Virus record (IMG/VR): IMGVR_UViG_3300000128_000012 | Coordinates: 1-29,532 of that record | DNA from: a virus | Strand: one strand, 5' to 3' | DNA: 29,532 nucleotides | In this document: positions 6,656-14,900 of the stretch, piece after piece | Layout of the letters: each line of letters opens with the position of its first letter | How positions within the stretch are numbered: the first letter of the stretch is position 1 | The notes under the pieces: generated by a model | What the model saw: only the letters and a program-made list of their open reading frames with translations | What the model was told of the DNA's origin: nothing | Database searches by the model: none | Program-made: the position numbers and the translations under genes

Positions 6656-7414
6656 ATGGATGATAACTTAGTAAAGGCTGGTACTGAAAATTTCAATTTA
6701 CCACACGATGTTGTAAAATTACCCTCAGGTGGTAAATTTTATAAAAACAATAAAAAATCCGTTAAGGTTGGTTACCTAACCGCTAGCGATGAAAATATGT
6801 TAATAAATGCATTACAAAATAACGCTAATGATTTAACGTATCAATTACTACGTAATAAAGTTTATGAGCACGATATGAGACCTGAAGATTTTATCGATGG
6901 TGATATTGAAGCAATACTTTTATTTTTACGTAATACGTCTTTTGGTCCTGAATATGAGGTTAAATTACAAGACCCGGGTACTTCAAAAATGTTTGACCAT
7001 ACAATAGTGTTGGATGAACTTGACGTTATAAGACCTGAGGTTGAACCTACTCAAGACGGGTATTTTAATGTAAAATTACCTAAGTCTGAAGCGACAATTA
7101 AACTTAGACCACTTACTTTTGGTGAAAGTCGTAATATAGAATCAAAAAAACTACAATATCCTGCAAGTAGAGTGGCTCCGATTGTTAATTGGAAATTAGA
7201 GTCTCAAATAATTGAGTTAAATGGGAGTGAAGATAAGGCAAATATAAGTAAATTTATTAATGAAATGCCAATATTCGATTCAAAATTTATTAGAAAATTT
7301 TTAGATAAAAACGTTCCGGCCTTGGACTTAAAAAGGTCAATTTACGCCCCATCAGGAGAATTAGTGACATCTAATGTTGCTTTCGGGGTGGAGTTTTTTC
7401 GTCCTTTCTTCTAA
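6656..7414 (+). CDS. gp26/gp51-like baseplate hub assembly protein, probable tail-assembly chaperone
   Basis: 252 aa. The N-terminus has the family signature VKLPSGGKFYKNN (20-32) followed by VKVGYLTASDENMLINA. In T4 gp26 and relatives this reads 'LPSkGkfY...g.v.v..lta.eE..l'. The middle carries the pattern KLPKSEATIKLRPLTFGE. The end is FGVEFFRPFF, the usual 'f..eFFwp' closing strand of these proteins. T4 gp26 and gp51 assist assembly of the central hub around the tape measure gp29, and the tape measure is indeed the next gene here. The stop at 7412-7414 interrupts the usual family layout, in which a region of the type 'yR..ileeif.l' follows; that region exists in another frame directly downstream (see 7374-7556). 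The gene therefore probably gives a short form and a longer form. Confidence 0.8.
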   Translation: MDDNLVKAGTENFNLPHDVVKLPSGGKFYKNNKKSVKVGYLTASDENMLINALQNNANDLTYQLLRNKVYEHDMRPEDFIDGDIEAILLFLRNTSFGPEYEVKLQDPGTSKMFDHTIVLDELDVIRPEVEPTQDGYFNVKLPKSEATIKLRPLTFGESRNIESKKLQYPASRVAPIVNWKLESQIIELNGSEDKANISKFINEMPIFDSKFIRKFLDKNVPALDLKRSIYAPSGELVTSNVAFGVEFFRPFF

Positions 7415-7556
7415 CCACAGACAAGTTCTGCTCGAAGAGTTCTATATGATTAATAAATTCATAACTCTTTCGATGAAAGAATTTAACGAAATGCCGATAT
7501 ACGGTAGAAAATATATTATAAACAGAATAATCGAAGATAATACACCAAAGAGTTAA
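7374..7556 (+). CDS. Out-of-frame C-terminal extension of the tail-assembly chaperone
   Basis: This frame is +1 relative to the preceding gene and overlaps its end. Only the part after about 7407 looks like protein of this family: SNHRQVLLEEFYMINKF, then the segment MKEFNEMPIYGRKYI and a basic/acidic tail. It fits the 'R..i..eif.l......e...mPv..R.fyi..i' pattern that follows the FFRP-type strand in one-frame relatives. The first residues (from ATG 7374) are just an alternative reading of the upstream gene, so an independent protein from that ATG is unlikely. Expression could be by +1 or -2 frameshift (T6 at 7394-7399 or TTC-TTC-TAA at 7406-7414), giving about 299 aa. It could also be by reinitiation at ATG 7448. 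Position just before the tape measure is that of the lambda G/GT chaperone pair. Confidence 0.65.
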   Translation: MLLSGWSFFVLSSNHRQVLLEEFYMINKFITLSMKEFNEMPIYGRKYIINRIIEDNTPKS

Positions 7557-7575
7557 AATTACTTTTTGGTGTATT
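7539..7575 (+). terminator. Stem-loop over the end of the chaperone frame
   Basis: AATACACCAAA (7539-7549) is exactly complementary to TTTGGTGTATT (7565-7575), an 11-bp stem with a 15-base loop. The first arm is coding and the second overlaps the next promoter element. There is no good T-run after it, so it may be a weak terminator or an RNA end/processing structure. Confidence 0.4.
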
Positions 7576-7579
7576 TATG
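7572..7579 (+). promoter_or_regulatory. Late promoter element of tape measure gene
   Basis: TATTTATG, 21 bases upstream of the ATG at 7601. It shares the TATTTAT core with the other late gene upstream regions. Confidence 0.4.
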
Positions 7580-7600
7580 TTATATATACAAATGTAAATT

Positions 7601-9574
7601 ATGGCAACACCAAACGCAGATGGTTATTTAGATAAAATGGAGAAACTACTTTCAGATTCTCTTATACCTAATGCTCAAACTTTAATTGATAAAATAAGAG
7701 AGGTTGACGAAAAAGCATATCAAGTCGTCAAAACTTTTGGTCTAAGTAATACTCAAGTAATGGCGATTAAATCGTCTTTAACTGGAGCGGCTAGTGAAGT
7801 TGAACGATTAGGGGGACAGATGCAAGATGTTCTCGATATTCAAATCGAGTTAGGTAAAGTAACAAATAGAAATATTATACTAACATCAGACTCTTTTGCG
7901 GGTATATTTGCGGCTGCGGAAGTTTCAGGTCAATCTGCGGATGACATGGGTAAGTCATTTAAAAACACCGGATTTTCTTTATATAGTATTAGTGAACAAA
8001 TGGAAGGTGTGGTTAATACCGCTAGGTCCATTGGAGTTAATGCCGCAGCTGTTTCATCACAGGTGATAGATAATATGGGTGAATTAAATAGGTTTAACTT
8101 TGAGGGTGGAGTGCAGGGGTTAGCTAAAATGGCCGCTAACGCAACTAATCTAAGAGTTGACATGAAAACCACAATGGGTTTTGCCGAAAATGTTTTTGAC
8201 CCAGAAAATGCTATTAAAATGGCGGCATCTATGCAGAGATTAGGTGTTAATGTTAGTGGTTTGAAAGACCCATTAGAGTTGATGTACAACGCTATGAATA
8301 ATCCTGAAAAATTACAAGACCAATTAGCTCAATTAGGTAAATCTTTTGTTAAAATGAATGCCGATGGTAATTTTGAAATTATGCCGGGGGCTAAAAGAAG
8401 ATTAAGAGAATTAAATTCAGAATTAAAACTTCCTGCTGGTACACTTGAACAAATGGGGTTAGCATCAGCAGAGTTAGATAAAAAGATGAGTCAAATTAGG
8501 ATGCCTTCAGGGTTAAATCTTAGTAAAGAACAACAAACAATGATTGCTAATATGTCTGAGATGAAAGACGGGGTGGCGACAATTAAATTTACGGATGACA
8601 AAGGGGAATCTCAAGAAAAAAATGTGATGTCGTTAGAGGCGAAAGACTTGGAAGCTATTGCGGAAACAGGGAGACCTAAATCTATTGAGGAGATTCAAAA
8701 AGGACAACTAAATCTTCAAGAAAGAATAAACGCGTCACTTACTGTTATAAAAAATAAAGTGGCTACGGGTGTCGCCGGAGCTAAAACTACGGATGATGCT
8801 TTTAAAGGAGCGGCGAAAGTAGAAACAGTATTATATGATTTTATAAGTGATAGTTTAGGTAAGACTAGTAAAATAAGTAGTACTTTTGATAAAACATCGG
8901 ATGTTTTAATTGACTCTATAGAAAATTTAGTATCGGGTGAACAAAGTCTAAGTGAGGTTTTTACTAATATAGGGTCTGTTGGTAATGAAATTGCAACACA
9001 ATTAAATGAAAATTTTAAAGTCGCTCTCAGTAATGCGGAAACTAACCTTGATAAATTTGCAAGTGGTGATAATAAAATTGTACCTCTGTTGGAGGAGTTA
9101 ATGGGAAAAATGAAGACGGTAGGGAATAATTCTCAAACACCGATTACACCGGTTGAAGATTTTATAAAAATGCCCGGAATGACAATAGAGCCGTTAGCGA
9201 AAGATACAATATTTGGAGGTACAGGGTTCGAAAGTTTTATCGATGGTCTTAAAGAAATGAAGACCCTTCCTAATAAGACAATGGGGGTTAATAATGGTGA
9301 ACTTGAAAGAATGGCGTTAGCTTCGGCAAAGTTAAGTAATAAAAGTAACGAACCTCAAACACCGATTGAGACAAAATCTACCGCAGATATTAATTTAAAT
9401 ATAAAAATAGACGCTCCCAATCAAATAGATACTAATCAAATTATTTTAGCCTTGGAAAACCAAGGGGTAAAACAAAAATTATATCAGTCTATGAAAGAGG
9501 CCATGTACAATAATGGGTTAAGTGCTCCAACTTCTTCTAAAACTAAACTAATGAACCCTTATCTTAACCGCTAA
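7601..9574 (+). CDS. Tape measure protein (gp29-like)
   Basis: 657 aa, close to T4 gp29 (590 aa). It sits directly after the chaperone and before the baseplate genes, the usual place of a tape measure gene. The protein is mostly predicted helix with heptad-like stretches and many Ala, Met and Lys. Segments such as FAGIFAAAEVSGQSADDMG, AAVSSQVIDNMGELN and MAASMQRLGVN are typical of helical tape measure proteins. The end has a beta-strand stretch INLNIKIDAP followed by a final helix NQGVKQKLYQSMKEAMYN, also usual for the family. It fixes tail length and is likely released through the tube on infection. No membrane segment is clear and there is no lysozyme motif. The start follows AAATGTAAATT. 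Family assignment relies on position and composition more than on a signature motif. Confidence 0.78.
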   Translation: MATPNADGYLDKMEKLLSDSLIPNAQTLIDKIREVDEKAYQVVKTFGLSNTQVMAIKSSLTGAASEVERLGGQMQDVLDIQIELGKVTNRNIILTSDSFAGIFAAAEVSGQSADDMGKSFKNTGFSLYSISEQMEGVVNTARSIGVNAAAVSSQVIDNMGELNRFNFEGGVQGLAKMAANATNLRVDMKTTMGFAENVFDPENAIKMAASMQRLGVNVSGLKDPLELMYNAMNNPEKLQDQLAQLGKSFVKMNADGNFEIMPGAKRRLRELNSELKLPAGTLEQMGLASAELDKKMSQIRMPSGLNLSKEQQTMIANMSEMKDGVATIKFTDDKGESQEKNVMSLEAKDLEAIAETGRPKSIEEIQKGQLNLQERINASLTVIKNKVATGVAGAKTTDDAFKGAAKVETVLYDFISDSLGKTSKISSTFDKTSDVLIDSIENLVSGEQSLSEVFTNIGSVGNEIATQLNENFKVALSNAETNLDKFASGDNKIVPLLEELMGKMKTVGNNSQTPITPVEDFIKMPGMTIEPLAKDTIFGGTGFESFIDGLKEMKTLPNKTMGVNNGELERMALASAKLSNKSNEPQTPIETKSTADINLNIKIDAPNQIDTNQIILALENQGVKQKLYQSMKEAMYNNGLSAPTSSKTKLMNPYLNR

Positions 9575-9591
9575 AAAATAACTTATTACTC

Positions 9592-9602
9592 TATTTATAA
9601 TA
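9592..9602 (+). promoter_or_regulatory. Late promoter element of first giant baseplate gene
   Basis: TATTTATAATA followed by AAAACATAAAAA, 18 bases upstream of the ATG at 9621. The stretch TATTTATAATAAAAACA is repeated exactly at 21380, in front of another gene. Confidence 0.55.
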
Positions 9603-9620
9603 AAAACATAAAAACTTATT

Positions 9621-12600
9621 ATGAGTAGTTTATCATTCGCTTCAACATCTACATTTAGGAATGCACTTATGGGTGTTAATTTACCACCATATACTGTTCC
9701 GGGTACTTATACACCTCCGGTAGGTGTTTTAACCTACCCAACACAATTAAGTAATTATAGTGTTGTTGATTCCCCTGATTTTTTAATCGCCAATAGTCCA
9801 TTCCCTAATCAATCTTATGTTTTAAATGAGTTTGGTCCTACGGGTGGTTTTAATAATTCGATTACGTTTAACGGTCCCTTAGTGCCTATTTTACCAACAT
9901 ATGCGGAATATAGTCCTAATCAGACTAATATGGATATATTAAACGATACATTCATTGACGCGGCTTACATACAGAATGCTTACGGACCTAATGGAGGTTA
10001 TCAGTATATGGTTGACATAACGGATATACAGTTAAATAACTTTATTTATCAACCTTATTGGGACCCACCTAATTTTGTGGCATCAAGTTATGACCCTTAT
10101 TCTATACTTTTTTCGGATAATCCTCAAGGTGATGTAGGTCCTTTATCTCAAGATTCGTATTTAGCTAGATTAGGAGCTGAACAACTTAAAATTTCTTTTC
10201 AGAATAGAGTTGACGCTGAAATATATCAAAACACGGTTGGTTTAGTTAATTTGGACTCATTACAAGACCCATTTGAGGCGTCTTTAATTGCGACAGGTAA
10301 AGAACCTTTAATATATAGAAATTGGAGGATTACGGTTCCTGAGAATCCGATATTACAAGCGGTTGATTTTGTTACTAGATTGGGAGGGGCATATTGGCCT
10401 GTATCTCCTATACCGGGTGATTATTTTGATGAACCTAATTTTGATAGTAAACAAACGTCTAATGCTTTAAATGTTGTTAATCAATTAACAGGAGGTTTTT
10501 TAGGTCCTATTCTTAACAAAAGAAGACAACCTTCACAAGTGTTTATTGCCAACACCGGTAATGGTCAAAGGTCGGCTCTTTTTAGGTCGTTAGATTACAA
10601 TAGGTACCAACCAGGTTTTAATAAAGATTTTGGTGGGTTATTGGGTATTGGTCAAGGATTGGTTAATCTTGCAATTGATTTAATAAATCCGGATAACGGA
10701 ACATTAAATGGAGGTTATTACGTTGGTAGTAAAGACGCCGACCCATCTACAATAACATCACCACCTAATCAAGTCCCTGTTAACCCATTTGGTCAACAAG
10801 AACAGTCTCCTGTTTATGGTCCATCTGAGATGGGTAAACTATATGAGGGTAATATTGGTAGTTTAAATTTTGGACTTGCAGGAAAATCATTTAGTGATGG
10901 TGGTGGAATAACGGGAGAGTTTGTTTGGGTTTCACCTAAATATAAACCAAATGCCGGTTTTAAAGCGACTCCGGGAGGTGGTAGTGGTTCTCAAGACGAA
11001 GATTATAATATTATAGCTGGTCAGTTTACTAGAGGGGAATCTACCAATCTTACATTTAAAGAGACCTCAATATTAGACCGAACACAAAGACTTGTTGATT
11101 CGGCGGATAATGTTTCGGGAATTGCTAGATTAAAACACGTAGGTAACGCCATTAATCAAGTTAGTAAAGTTTTTAATGATGGGTATAAAGAGATAACTAA
11201 AGGTTCTCAAGTATTATCATATACTGATAATTCTGACGGGTCTCAAGCCGGTATTGAATATTGTCGAGTTTTTACTAAAGATACTCCTTACTACACTTAC
11301 AATGATTTACAAAAAACAGAAGGTATTGTCGATTCAGGTCGAAAATTTAATAATTCGGTTCTAAAAAATACCTTTAATTTGAATATTGCCCCTGTTATGA
11401 ATGAAAATGTTGTTGAGGTCAGTCAAGATAACTTTATTGCTAAAAAATATATGTTCTCGATTGAAAACTTAGCTTGGAGAACGTCAAGTAAACCAGGGTT
11501 TAGATATGATGATTTACCTAATTGTGAAAAAGGTCCTAATGGTGGTAGAGTAATGTGGTTTCCACCTTATGATATTGAATTTAGTGAGACTAACACCGCT
11601 AATTGGAATTCGACTTCATTTTTAGGAAGACCCGAACCTATGTATACATATAAAGATACTTCTAGAACTGGTAGTTTAAAATGGAAAATAATTGTTGACC
11701 ATCCATCTATAATGAATTTAATCGTTAAGAAACAATTAGAAGGTGTTTCTAAGGATAGGGTGAACTCTATGTTGGATTCTTTCTTTGCAGGATGTTTAAA
11801 ATATGATTTATATGATTTAGGTATTAAATTTAATACTATTCCATCGTCTGATTTATTTACGTATCAAGAGTTATTAAGTAATAACCCTACAACTGAGGTG
11901 GTGAGAACAATCATACAAGAACTACCTGATAAAGATAATTCTAAAGATACCCCTGACCCTAGTATTGAGACTTTTAAAAGTAAATACAAAGGAGTCGCAT
12001 TCTATTTTGACAACGATATTCCTGACCCTAACACTAGAAATACGACATCGTCTGTACCGTTTCAACAAACATATGGACCGTATACTAGTCAATCAAACAT
12101 TGATAATTATGTGTCTAAAGCCGATGGTCTTTTTGTTGATGGTAGTACTGAAAGAAATGTTAAACAATTCTTTGATACCGTTGTAATTGATAATTATAAT
12201 ACTATAGCTAATAATACAAGTGGTAATTTTATTAAAGACGCTTTCGACATATTAAAAGAAAAGAAAGGTCGAATAAATATAAAATTAATAGGGTCGGCTT
12301 CGGCACCCGCATCGGCCGGATATAACGAAACATTATCTCAAAGGAGAATTGATTCGGTAAAACAATTTCTTGAAGGTTTTACATCGGGGGATGCTAATTT
12401 AAAACAATATTTTGACGACAAGACCATTTTAATAAGTGAAACCGCTTTGGGTGAGACTGAAAAAATTGTTTTTCCTCAAAGTAGTGAAGGTTCAGGTTCT
12501 TTTGGGTCATCAGTTGATTGTACACAAGATATTAAAGATAGAGATGGTAAAATTAATAGAGGTTCTCAAATATATTCTGTAAATGCTATGGCTTGTAGAA

Positions 12601-14573
12601 GAGTGTCTATTAATCAAATTGAAGTTATACCTACTGAGACTATACCTGAATTAGAAGATAAAATAATAGAGACTAATGTTACAAAAGATAATTTTACTAA
12701 AACAACTCAAGAGAGATTAAAAGAAGGTATAGGTAAAAGAATTTTAAGAAAACTATTGTCGGAATGTGATTATTTTGAAGTGATTCGACAAGAAAGTCCA
12801 ATGGTATATGATTCTATTAAGGAAAAGATAAAATATTTTAATCCTGCTTTTCATTCTATGACTCCGGAAGGTTTAAATGGGAGGTTGACTTTTTTAAATC
12901 AATGTCTAAGACCTGGTGAGACAATACCTATAGTTAGGACTGATAGTAATGGTAACGATACTTTAGTTAGTAATGACGCTACCAATACTTCATTTGGTAC
13001 CCCACCGATTTTAGTTTTAAGAATTGGGGATTTTTATAATACTAAAATAGTACCTAAGAGTGTAAACATCTCGTATAACCCACTTAATTTAGATTTAAAT
13101 CCGGAGGGTATAGGTGTTCAACCTATGGTTGCGGAGGTTAATATGTCGTTTGATTTTATTGGTGGTCAGGGGTTAACCGGACCGGTTGAACAATTACAAA
13201 ACGCGTTATCATTCAATTATTATGCTAACACTGAAATATATGATGAAAGAGCGGTGGCAACCGAAGATAGGTCAACATTAGACCGAGAGTTAATTAATAG
13301 AATATTAGATACGGAAGAACAGGTAAGAGTTGAGAATGACCTACCGAATGAAGGGGGTAATACTATTGGTACAGTGACTTCTGAGAATACCGTTCCCTCT
13401 GGTTTGACGGGTACTATTACTTATAAAAGTATAGTGGATGATTTATTGAAAGTTGAGAACGACTATTATGTTTCTATACCAAATAAGGTTGAAACATTTA
13501 TTAATGAAGAAAACTTTGGTATTTGGCAGTTAGTTTCTAAAAATAGAAAGTATATCGATGGTAATGGTTTTATTGGTTCGGGAACAACTTTTAACGAGGG
13601 GAGCGATTTTCCAACTCGAATTTATGGAAAACCTGAAAAAACTCAAGAAAATATAGATAATTTATTTCAATTTTTAATTAATGATATAGAAGAACCTTAC
13701 TCTAGTAATAAAAACTTTATAATTAAAGGATTGGTTGATAAGAATATAAGTAAAGGAGATGTAGAATCTGTTCAGACTAACATGGTAAATTATATTAATA
13801 GTTATAGAGCTACGTTTTCATCACCAATATTTACAAAAATTAATGAAATAACGGAACAACAACAAAACATGGTTCAAGTCCTAAGAGAAATTAATTTAAT
13901 CTCAAAAAAGTTTGACGGTAAAATACCGGAGTCAGGTACCCCTATTATATATAATACAACCTCAACCGATAAAGTTGATAATTCATCGACATCTGCTGAA
14001 AATACTTTTCAAGAACTTTGTGATGATTATAAAAAAGTTCTTTCGGCTTTTAACCAGTTCTATGAAGAACTTTTAGTTAATAAAAACAGTACCTCTTCAG
14101 ATGAACCATTTATAACAGAAGATGGTAGTAATTATGATGAAGATACGGGTACATTTAATTGGGTAGGTAATGCTGAAAACGATAACTTGGCGAATCAACA
14201 TATGTTTTTGATTTTATCAAATGTGTTTAATAATGAGGATAAACTTGAAATATTTAATGATGCTGTAATAACCGCACCTATAAATAAAAATGGTAGATTA
14301 AAAAGAATTTTTAGAAGACTCTGTAATGAATTTGCGGATATAGTCAAAGAAGAGTTGGGTGAGGAACAAAAATTAATTGAGAAATTTAAGTCGATGCAAT
14401 CTTACACAAGTTTCATAAATAACTCAGACGGTGTTATTGAAGGTAAAGTTAGGGAATTTGATTATTCCACGGTTGTAATTGCGGCTGATATATCTCAACA
14501 ACAAACACTACTAAAAGAACTCTATAGACCTGCCGGTGGTGATAAATGGGATAGTGTTGTAAAATTTATTTAA
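9621..14573 (+). CDS. Giant baseplate protein with embedded OmpA-like domain
   Basis: 1650 aa. The N-terminal ~250 residues are Pro/Tyr/Asn-rich with a repeated motif (YVLNEFGPTGGF and YIQNAYGPNGGY). Residues about 645-700 hold MWFPPYDIEFSE, NWNSTSFLGRPEP and a strand ending IIVDHPSIMN, a module I associate with large baseplate or tube-initiator proteins of contractile phages. Residues about 826-995 look like an OmpA C-terminal, peptidoglycan-binding domain: a strand INIKLIGSASAPASAGYN, the helix LSQRRIDSVKQFLEG, and the closing NAMACRRVSI, matching the OmpA pattern 'G..d..G...yN..LS..Ra..V..yL ... nRRV'. Residues about 1053-1250 hold FHSMTPEGLNGRLTFLNQC, VLRIGDFYNTKI and MSFDFIGGQGL, another baseplate module. 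The rest is mostly acidic helix. It lies between tape measure and gp53-like gene, so baseplate is likely; the exact T4 counterpart is not clear. Confidence 0.75.
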   Translation: MSSLSFASTSTFRNALMGVNLPPYTVPGTYTPPVGVLTYPTQLSNYSVVDSPDFLIANSPFPNQSYVLNEFGPTGGFNNSITFNGPLVPILPTYAEYSPNQTNMDILNDTFIDAAYIQNAYGPNGGYQYMVDITDIQLNNFIYQPYWDPPNFVASSYDPYSILFSDNPQGDVGPLSQDSYLARLGAEQLKISFQNRVDAEIYQNTVGLVNLDSLQDPFEASLIATGKEPLIYRNWRITVPENPILQAVDFVTRLGGAYWPVSPIPGDYFDEPNFDSKQTSNALNVVNQLTGGFLGPILNKRRQPSQVFIANTGNGQRSALFRSLDYNRYQPGFNKDFGGLLGIGQGLVNLAIDLINPDNGTLNGGYYVGSKDADPSTITSPPNQVPVNPFGQQEQSPVYGPSEMGKLYEGNIGSLNFGLAGKSFSDGGGITGEFVWVSPKYKPNAGFKATPGGGSGSQDEDYNIIAGQFTRGESTNLTFKETSILDRTQRLVDSADNVSGIARLKHVGNAINQVSKVFNDGYKEITKGSQVLSYTDNSDGSQAGIEYCRVFTKDTPYYTYNDLQKTEGIVDSGRKFNNSVLKNTFNLNIAPVMNENVVEVSQDNFIAKKYMFSIENLAWRTSSKPGFRYDDLPNCEKGPNGGRVMWFPPYDIEFSETNTANWNSTSFLGRPEPMYTYKDTSRTGSLKWKIIVDHPSIMNLIVKKQLEGVSKDRVNSMLDSFFAGCLKYDLYDLGIKFNTIPSSDLFTYQELLSNNPTTEVVRTIIQELPDKDNSKDTPDPSIETFKSKYKGVAFYFDNDIPDPNTRNTTSSVPFQQTYGPYTSQSNIDNYVSKADGLFVDGSTERNVKQFFDTVVIDNYNTIANNTSGNFIKDAFDILKEKKGRINIKLIGSASAPASAGYNETLSQRRIDSVKQFLEGFTSGDANLKQYFDDKTILISETALGETEKIVFPQSSEGSGSFGSSVDCTQDIKDRDGKINRGSQIYSVNAMACRRVSINQIEVIPTETIPELEDKIIETNVTKDNFTKTTQERLKEGIGKRILRKLLSECDYFEVIRQESPMVYDSIKEKIKYFNPAFHSMTPEGLNGRLTFLNQCLRPGETIPIVRTDSNGNDTLVSNDATNTSFGTPPILVLRIGDFYNTKIVPKSVNISYNPLNLDLNPEGIGVQPMVAEVNMSFDFIGGQGLTGPVEQLQNALSFNYYANTEIYDERAVATEDRSTLDRELINRILDTEEQVRVENDLPNEGGNTIGTVTSENTVPSGLTGTITYKSIVDDLLKVENDYYVSIPNKVETFINEENFGIWQLVSKNRKYIDGNGFIGSGTTFNEGSDFPTRIYGKPEKTQENIDNLFQFLINDIEEPYSSNKNFIIKGLVDKNISKGDVESVQTNMVNYINSYRATFSSPIFTKINEITEQQQNMVQVLREINLISKKFDGKIPESGTPIIYNTTSTDKVDNSSTSAENTFQELCDDYKKVLSAFNQFYEELLVNKNSTSSDEPFITEDGSNYDEDTGTFNWVGNAENDNLANQHMFLILSNVFNNEDKLEIFNDAVITAPINKNGRLKRIFRRLCNEFADIVKEELGEEQKLIEKFKSMQSYTSFINNSDGVIEGKVREFDYSTVVIAADISQQQTLLKELYRPAGGDKWDSVVKFI

Positions 14574-14576
14574 GAA

Positions 14577-14900
14577 ATGGGAAAAGAATATTATAATAGA
14601 TACAAAGGTTTTGTTATTGAAGGTAAACAAACTACAGTGCCGTATATATCATTACCTAGTAAAAGTAGCGATAAAAAATATATCTATAAAGTTAGTCAGT
14701 CAAGATTAGATAAAGTGTCACAACAATATTATGGGACACCTTTTTTCGGTTGGTTAATAATGAGTGCGAACCCTGAATTTGGCGGACAAGAGTGGAATAT
14801 ACCTGATGCTTCTATCTTGACTATTCCCTATCCTTTAGTAAGTTCTATACAAGACTATAAATCTCAATTAGATAACCACTTCTTCTATTATGGTAGATAA
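14577..14900 (+). CDS. gp53/LysM-like baseplate wedge protein
   Basis: 107 aa. The middle (about residues 36-85) reads YKVSQSRLDKVSQQYYGTPFFGWLIMSANPE and then IPDASILTIPYP. This is the LysM-like/tail protein X layout: a strand, then 'L..is...YG.p..w..i...N', then 'ip.g..l.iP'. T4 gp53 has a comparable stretch with 'LANAIYGNPQLYWVLLMCND'. Such proteins fasten baseplate wedges to the central hub. It begins three bases after the previous stop, and its last 11 bases overlap the start of the next gene (ATGGTAGATAA), so the three baseplate genes are translationally coupled. Confidence 0.75.
   Translation: MGKEYYNRYKGFVIEGKQTTVPYISLPSKSSDKKYIYKVSQSRLDKVSQQYYGTPFFGWLIMSANPEFGGQEWNIPDASILTIPYPLVSSIQDYKSQLDNHFFYYGR

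Noticed and set aside
7930-8289. 119-aa minus-strand frame inside the tape measure gene
   Set aside because: Shadow of a strong + strand gene; no leader and no domain pattern.
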